Origin: Oscillospiraceae bacterium
GTDB taxonomy: Bacteria > Bacillota > Clostridia > Oscillospirales > Ruminococcaceae
Direction: 5' to 3'
DNA length: 15,895 bases
NCBI GenBank assembly: GCA_018380115.1
Contig: JAGZUF010000035.1
Location: 1 to 15,895 of the forward strand
Position numbers and translations under genes: made by a program. Below, in pieces: positions 13,469 to 15,895 of this stretch (its first letter is position 1; every line of letters begins with the position of its first letter). The notes beneath the pieces are model-generated. The model was given only the letters and a program-made list of their open reading frames with translations, was not told the DNA's origin and did not search any database.

Positions 13469-13500
13469 GCTCTGCCCCGGTTTTCGGGGCAGAGCTTTTT
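13469..13500 (+). terminator. Intrinsic terminator of the carboxyltransferase operon
   Basis: The perfect 11-bp stem GCTCTGCCCCG/CGGGGCAGAGC with a GTTTT loop is followed by TTTTT (13496-13500). It shows that the operon ends with the 5S-type gene. Confidence 0.95.
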
Positions 13501-13870
13501 CTTGCCGCGCCTTGCGCGAAATGCCGTCCCGGCAGAGCCGGTGCGGGCAAAAGGCTTTGAAAATAAACGGGTGCAGGGCCGGAGGAGCGGCCAAATTATA
13601 AAGCTGCTTTCTTACCAGAAGGAAGTTGTGGGAAAGAGGAAGCGGCGAAAGAGCAAAGAACGAAGAGTAAAAAGGAAAGAGCCGGTGCGGGCCTTAACAG
13701 GCGGGCATGCAGCTATGGCTGGTTTGGAAAGCCGCAGGGCGAGAGCGGGGATGATAATTTTCGCCGCCTGTTTCAGAGGCGGCAAGCGCCGCCCACTGCG
13801 ATGCCCGAACAGTCCATTGGCCCGCGTATGGATACGAGCACGCCCCGGCGCTTTCAAAAAAGCGGCAACG
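13501..13870. other. Intergenic region before the HIT gene
   Basis: About 370 bases without a credible gene. Contents: two copies of the 15-mer AGAGCCGGTGCGGGC (13534-13548 and 13678-13692), a purine-rich stretch at about 13618-13682, and a 7-bp hairpin GCCGCCT/AGGCGGC at 13763-13783 with no T-run. No clear -35/-10 pair was found, so the HIT promoter is unassigned. An open frame starting at 13409 overlaps the end of the 5S gene and looks spurious. Confidence 0.4.
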
Positions 13871-13886
13871 AAGGAGAAATAAGCCC

Positions 13887-14345
13887 ATGTGCATGATATG
13901 CGAAAGAATACGCGCAATCAAAAACGGTACGAACCCCTACTTTGTGCAGGAGCTGGAGACAGGCTATGTGGTGCTGGGCGACCACCAGCACTTCAAAGGC
14001 TACACATTGTTTTTGTGTAAGCAGCATGCGGCGGAGCTGTTCTGCCTGGAGCGGGCTGTAAAGATAAAGTTTCTGGAAGAGATGTCGCTGGCGGCGCAGG
14101 CGGTTTCGGCCGCATTCGGCGCGGAAAAAATGAACTGCGAGCTTTTGGGCAACGGCGACGCGCACCTGCACTGGCATCTGTTCCCGCGCGTGGCGGGCGA
14201 TTTAGAGGGCTTCGGCAGCAATGGGAAAGGCCCGGTGTGGTGGTATCCTGCACAGAAGATGTACAGCGACGCCGCCCGCCCCGCCGCCGCAGAGCTGGAG
14301 CAGATGAAGGCGCGCCTGCGTGCGGAGCTGCTTCGGCTGTTGTAA
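13887..14345 (+). CDS. HIT-family nucleotide-binding protein
   Basis: A 152-aa histidine-triad protein. The signature HLHWHLFPR gives His93-x-His95-x-His97, the catalytic triad that attacks the alpha-phosphate of nucleotide substrates such as AMP-amidates or dinucleoside polyphosphates. N-terminal CMIC (2-5), as in other HIT proteins with CxxC, may hold zinc. GDHQHFKGYTLFL matches the strand region that precedes the long helix. Start ATG 13887 is set by AAGGAG at 13871-13876. The substrate cannot be assigned. It lacks obvious operon partners: a long gap with a strong terminator lies upstream and 223 bases without a gene follow. Tail residues after about 125 form an Ala/Glu/Arg helix. Confidence 0.88.
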   Translation: MCMICERIRAIKNGTNPYFVQELETGYVVLGDHQHFKGYTLFLCKQHAAELFCLERAVKIKFLEEMSLAAQAVSAAFGAEKMNCELLGNGDAHLHWHLFPRVAGDLEGFGSNGKGPVWWYPAQKMYSDAARPAAAELEQMKARLRAELLRLL

Positions 14346-14367
14346 AGCGCGCGGATACGCCGGAGAG

Positions 14368-14387
14368 GCCGCCGGCAGAGGGCATGC
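14368..14387 (+). repeat. Short direct repeat, copy 1 (upstream of the VOC gene)
   Basis: GCCGCCGGCAGAGGGCATGC matches GCCGCCGGCAGAGGCATGC at 15154-15172 except for one extra G. The two lie on either side of the VOC gene, about 0.8 kb apart. Confidence 0.5.
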
Positions 14388-14468
14388 GCACATGGCCCGG
14401 CACGCGGATATAAGGTGCGGCAGAAGGGCTGCTTGCGGGGGAGCTTGCATTTTGGGCCTGCAAAAGAA

Positions 14469-14509
14469 TGGTGAAATCACCACGGCCTTTCTGGCTTTGG
14501 CGGGCCGTG
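14469..14509 (+). promoter_or_regulatory. Two dyads upstream of the VOC gene
   Basis: TGGTGAAATCACCA (14469-14482) is a perfect 14-bp dyad that could be a regulator site. The hairpin CACGGCC/GGCCGTG (14481-14509), with a 15-base loop, overlaps its end. No confident promoter pair was found nearby, so their role is open. Confidence 0.35.
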
Positions 14510-14568
14510 CTGCCGCGCAATACCGGTATACGCGCAAAGGCAGGCCCTGATTGGAGGAGACGGTGAAA

Positions 14569-15027
14569 ATGAAATTAAAAAGCCCCATGCTGGTGGTAAC
14601 GGATATGGATAGCTCCATCGCATTTTATAAGAATGTTCTGGGGCTTCATGTGATTATGGATTTTGGCGCAAATAAGACCCTGACAGGTGGGCTGGCCTTA
14701 CAGACGGCCGAAACATACAGGCAGTTTATTGGAACAGACAGCATTTCTTTCGGCGGCAATGATTTTGAGCTTTACTTTGAAGAGAAGGATTTTGATAAGT
14801 TTGCCGACAAGCTGAAGGAATACGGCGTCGAATATGTCCACCCTGTGATGGAACATTCCTGGGGGCAGCGTGTAGTCCGCTTTTACGACCCTGACAGGCA
14901 TATCATTGAAGTGGGGGAGGCTATGAGGACAGTGTGCCGGCGTTTTTTGAACAGCGGCCTGACGCCTGAGCAGGCGGCAAAACGCATGGATGTGCCTTTG
15001 AAATTTGTAAATGCCTGTATGCGGTAA
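14569..15027 (+). CDS. VOC (glyoxalase/bleomycin-resistance fold) protein
   Basis: A 152-aa protein with the paired beta-alpha-beta-beta-beta modules of the vicinal oxygen chelate superfamily. MLVVTDMDSSIAFYKNVLGLHVIMDFG opens module 1; FELYFEEKDFDKFADKLKEYGVEYVHPVMEHSWGQRVVRFYDPDRHIIEVGE closes module 2, with Glu114 as the likely last metal ligand. The first-module His ligand of glyoxalase I is not evident, so the reaction is unassigned. After the fold comes an unusual tail (about 119-152) containing LTPEQAAKRMDVPLKFVNAC, which reads like a small helix-turn-helix. Start ATG 14569 follows GGAGGAG; the upstream TTG at 14551 overlaps that site. Codons are more AT-rich than the neighbours and short direct repeats flank the gene, hinting at transfer. 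Confidence 0.85.
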   Translation: MKLKSPMLVVTDMDSSIAFYKNVLGLHVIMDFGANKTLTGGLALQTAETYRQFIGTDSISFGGNDFELYFEEKDFDKFADKLKEYGVEYVHPVMEHSWGQRVVRFYDPDRHIIEVGEAMRTVCRRFLNSGLTPEQAAKRMDVPLKFVNACMR

Positions 15028-15226
15028 ACGGCCCCTTTGCAGATAATGGGCCTGCCTTTCACCGGCGGATGCTTTGGGCGCTGCGGCGGAGTCCCTTCGG
15101 CCTTTTCTGCCGCTGTGCGGGGGCTGTGCCATTCCGGTGTTTAGGCGTGCGCAGCCGCCGGCAGAGGCATGCAGGGCGCCAGGTATCATTTTTGTGCTGA
15201 GTCAGGCCTCCCGGCTAAGGCTGAGG
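15028..15226. other. Intergenic region after the VOC gene
   Basis: No gene seen. A weak stem GGCCC/GGGCC (15030-15052) followed by TGCCTTT could end VOC transcription. The direct repeat copy at 15154-15172 lies here, and weaker similarity to RepA begins at about 15190. An open frame at 15169-15450 runs straight through two repeats, a terminator and a promoter and is rejected. Confidence 0.4.
15154..15172 (+). repeat. Short direct repeat, copy 2 (downstream of the VOC gene)
   Basis: GCCGCCGGCAGAGGCATGC, nearly identical to 14368-14387. The pair brackets the VOC gene. Confidence 0.5.
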
Positions 15227-15279
15227 CTTGCGTAGGCCCTGGAAGGGCATACTGCCGGCAAGCCTCTCAAGCGGCACTG
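15227..15279 (+). repeat. RepA dispersed repeat, copy 2
   Basis: This matches the reverse complement of 115-167, including the exact 22-nt core, and keeps the hairpin pairing: GCTTGC with GCAAGC, and GTAGGCCC with GGGCATAC. At the mismatched position inside the stem both copies remain unpaired, while the flanking pairs are kept. It is followed 20 bases later by the left RepB arm. Confidence 0.75.
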
Positions 15280-15298
15280 GATACCCTGCCTCCTGCAT

Positions 15299-15360
15299 TT
15301 CGCCCGGAACTGACAGCGAAAGCCCTTTTGCTCTCCACGGCACAGCCGCGGGTTGCCGTT
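15299..15360 (+). repeat. RepB inverted repeat, left arm
   Basis: These 62 bases are the exact reverse complement of 15797-15858. The arm starts TTCGCCCGGAACTGACAGCG and ends CGCGGGTTGCCGTT. Similarity continues inward as CGCTAA after a single-base indel. Each arm also has internal dyads (ACGGCA/TGCCGT nested in AGCGAA/TTCGCT). Confidence 0.9.
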
Positions 15361-15370
15361 TCGCTAAAGC

Positions 15371-15406
15371 AAAAAAACAGGCCGCCCGGCGGGGCGGCCT
15401 TTGTTG
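15371..15406. terminator. Bidirectional terminator-like stem
   Basis: The 9-bp stem AGGCCGCCC/GGGCGGCCT with a 4-base loop (15379-15400) is flanked by seven A on the left and TTGTTG on the right. On the - strand the seven A become a T-run, giving a strong terminator for leftward transcription. On the + strand the tail is weaker. Confidence 0.7.
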
Positions 15407-15432
15407 ACAAAGCGGGAAAAGCGAGGTATGAT
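15404..15432 (+). promoter_or_regulatory. Promoter of the HMA-domain gene
   Basis: Consensus TTGACA (15404-15409) and TATGAT (15427-15432) are spaced by 17 bases. The start site would be near 15439, within the dyad described separately. Confidence 0.8.
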
Positions 15433-15436
15433 GTGG

Positions 15437-15450
15437 TTAGTTTTAACTAA
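15437..15450. promoter_or_regulatory. Predicted metalloregulator operator (TTAGTTTTAACTAA)
   Basis: A dyad of TTAGTT and AACTAA around two bases lies over the expected transcription start. The TTAG...CTAA half-sites resemble binding sites of DtxR-type iron or manganese repressors, and the gene downstream encodes a metal-binding-type protein. Both facts point to metal control, but no regulator gene is present in the window. Confidence 0.5.
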
Positions 15451-15490
15451 TTCTTCTGCGGGTACGCCGTGGAAAAGGGGAGGCCCTGGT

Positions 15491-15739
15491 ATGACGAAAT
15501 ATACAGTGGAGGTAGACGGCATGATGTGCGGCATGTGCGAAGCACATGTGAACGAGGCCGTGCGCAAGGCGTTTGCGGTGAAGAAGGTAAGCTCGTCCCG
15601 CGCAAAAAAGCAGACGGTGGTAATAGCCGAAGAGCCCATTGACGAAAATGCGCTGAAGGAGGCCATTGCCGCCACGGGCTATACGGCGCTTTCTGTGAAA
15701 AACGAACCGTATCAGAAAAAAGGCCTGTTCCATTTCTAA
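15491..15739 (+). CDS. Small heavy-metal-associated (HMA) domain protein
   Basis: An 82-aa single-domain protein with the ferredoxin-like beta-alpha-beta-beta-alpha-beta HMA fold: strand YTVEVDG, metal loop MMCGMC (11-16) with Cys13 and Cys16, helix EAHVNEAVRKAF, then VKKVSSSRAKKQTVVIAEEPI and DENALKEAIAATGYTALSV. It resembles copper chaperones, but the CGMC loop and SSSRAKK segment are typical of a small clostridial group often found near ferrous-iron (Feo) genes, from my general knowledge. So the metal may be iron or copper. ATG 15491 follows AAGGGGAGG. Own promoter, putative DtxR-like operator, and a 10-bp terminator stem downstream make it a single-gene unit. It lies between the two arms of the RepB inverted repeat. 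Confidence 0.88.
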   Translation: MTKYTVEVDGMMCGMCEAHVNEAVRKAFAVKKVSSSRAKKQTVVIAEEPIDENALKEAIAATGYTALSVKNEPYQKKGLFHF

Positions 15740-15749
15740 GGGAACATAC

Positions 15750-15784
15750 AGGGCCGGTGCCGCTGTACACAGCGCACCGGCCCT
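15750..15784 (+). terminator. Hairpin after the HMA gene
   Basis: The 10-bp arms AGGGCCGGTG/CACCGGCCCT enclose an inner CGCTG/CAGCG stem. The tail (TCGCTATTAGCG) lacks a real T-run and itself forms the small dyad TTCGCT/AGCGAA leading into RepB. Probable terminator or 3'-end stabiliser. Confidence 0.6.
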
Positions 15785-15796
15785 TCGCTATTAGCG

Positions 15797-15858
15797 AACG
15801 GCAACCCGCGGCTGTGCCGTGGAGAGCAAAAGGGCTTTCGCTGTCAGTTCCGGGCGAA
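15797..15858 (-). repeat. RepB inverted repeat, right arm
   Basis: Exact reverse complement of 15299-15360 over 62 bases. The two arms bracket 436 bases holding the HMA gene with its promoter and terminator. Outward of this arm (15859-15895) no similarity to the left flank was seen. Confidence 0.9.
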
Positions 15859-15895
15859 GCAAGATAGTATCAATACCAAAAGATGCAGCACGCAG

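Noticed and set aside
15169..15450. A 93-codon open frame spanning the repeats
   Set aside because: Passes through RepA, RepB, a terminator stem and a promoter; better explained as noncoding repeat DNA.
115..15858. CRISPR array or integrative element defined by the RepA/RepB repeats
   Set aside because: No regularly spaced short repeats, no cas genes, integrase, transposase or tRNA attachment site were found; the interval between the RepA copies is mostly housekeeping genes.

Overview
The window looks like chromosome of a GC-rich, low-oxygen Firmicute, most plausibly a gut clostridium of the Oscillospiraceae/Ruminococcaceae type. This rests on strong purine-rich ribosome binding sites, the Firmicutes-type run M50 protease - scpA - scpB - DUF2953 - ytfJ - rluB (YtfJ being a sporulation-lineage protein), flavodoxin and DUF362 redox proteins, and biotin-dependent carboxyltransferase genes. 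All recognised genes are on the + strand. Long open frames on the - strand are codon-bias shadows.

Layout. 1-459: no convincing gene; one copy of a dispersed repeat (RepA), a promoter and a leader of four back-to-back hairpins. 460-1908: secreted GLUG/FIVAR surface protein. 1909-2386: noncoding, with a long hairpin and an intrinsic terminator. 2387-5539: redox module with a lipoprotein flavodoxin, a cytosolic flavodoxin, a DUF362 protein and a TetR regulator. The same dyad, TGACACGGTGTCA, sits twice at the flavodoxin promoter and once, degenerate, on the tetR -35, so the TetR protein probably controls the flavodoxin/DUF362 operon and itself. 5561-10073: housekeeping run of an intramembrane M50 protease, ScpA and ScpB (condensin partners of SMC), a DUF2953 protein, YtfJ, RluB-type pseudouridine synthase and a small unknown protein overlapping the rluB stop.

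10182-13500: a self-contained three-gene operon with its own promoter and perfect terminator, encoding an acyl-CoA-type carboxyltransferase, a free-standing biotin carrier and a pyruvate/oxaloacetate-type carboxyltransferase. This is the subunit set of a soluble transcarboxylase (12S, 1.3S, 5S), without the biotin carboxylase or sodium-pump beta subunit expected of a carboxylase or decarboxylase. 13887-14345: HIT-family protein. 14569-15027: VOC/glyoxalase-fold protein with an unusual C-terminal tail, in lower-GC DNA. 15028-15895: repeat-rich end, with a second, inverted RepA copy and a perfect 62-bp inverted repeat (RepB) flanking a small heavy-metal-associated (HMA) protein gene whose promoter carries the dyad TTAGTTTTAACTAA.

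Most interesting for follow-up: the TetR/flavodoxin/DUF362 regulon with its three operators, the compact transcarboxylase-like operon with an atypical acyl-CoA-type subunit, and the HMA gene enclosed by perfect 62-bp inverted repeats. All functions are inferred by reading translated sequence and motifs by eye; no database search was made.
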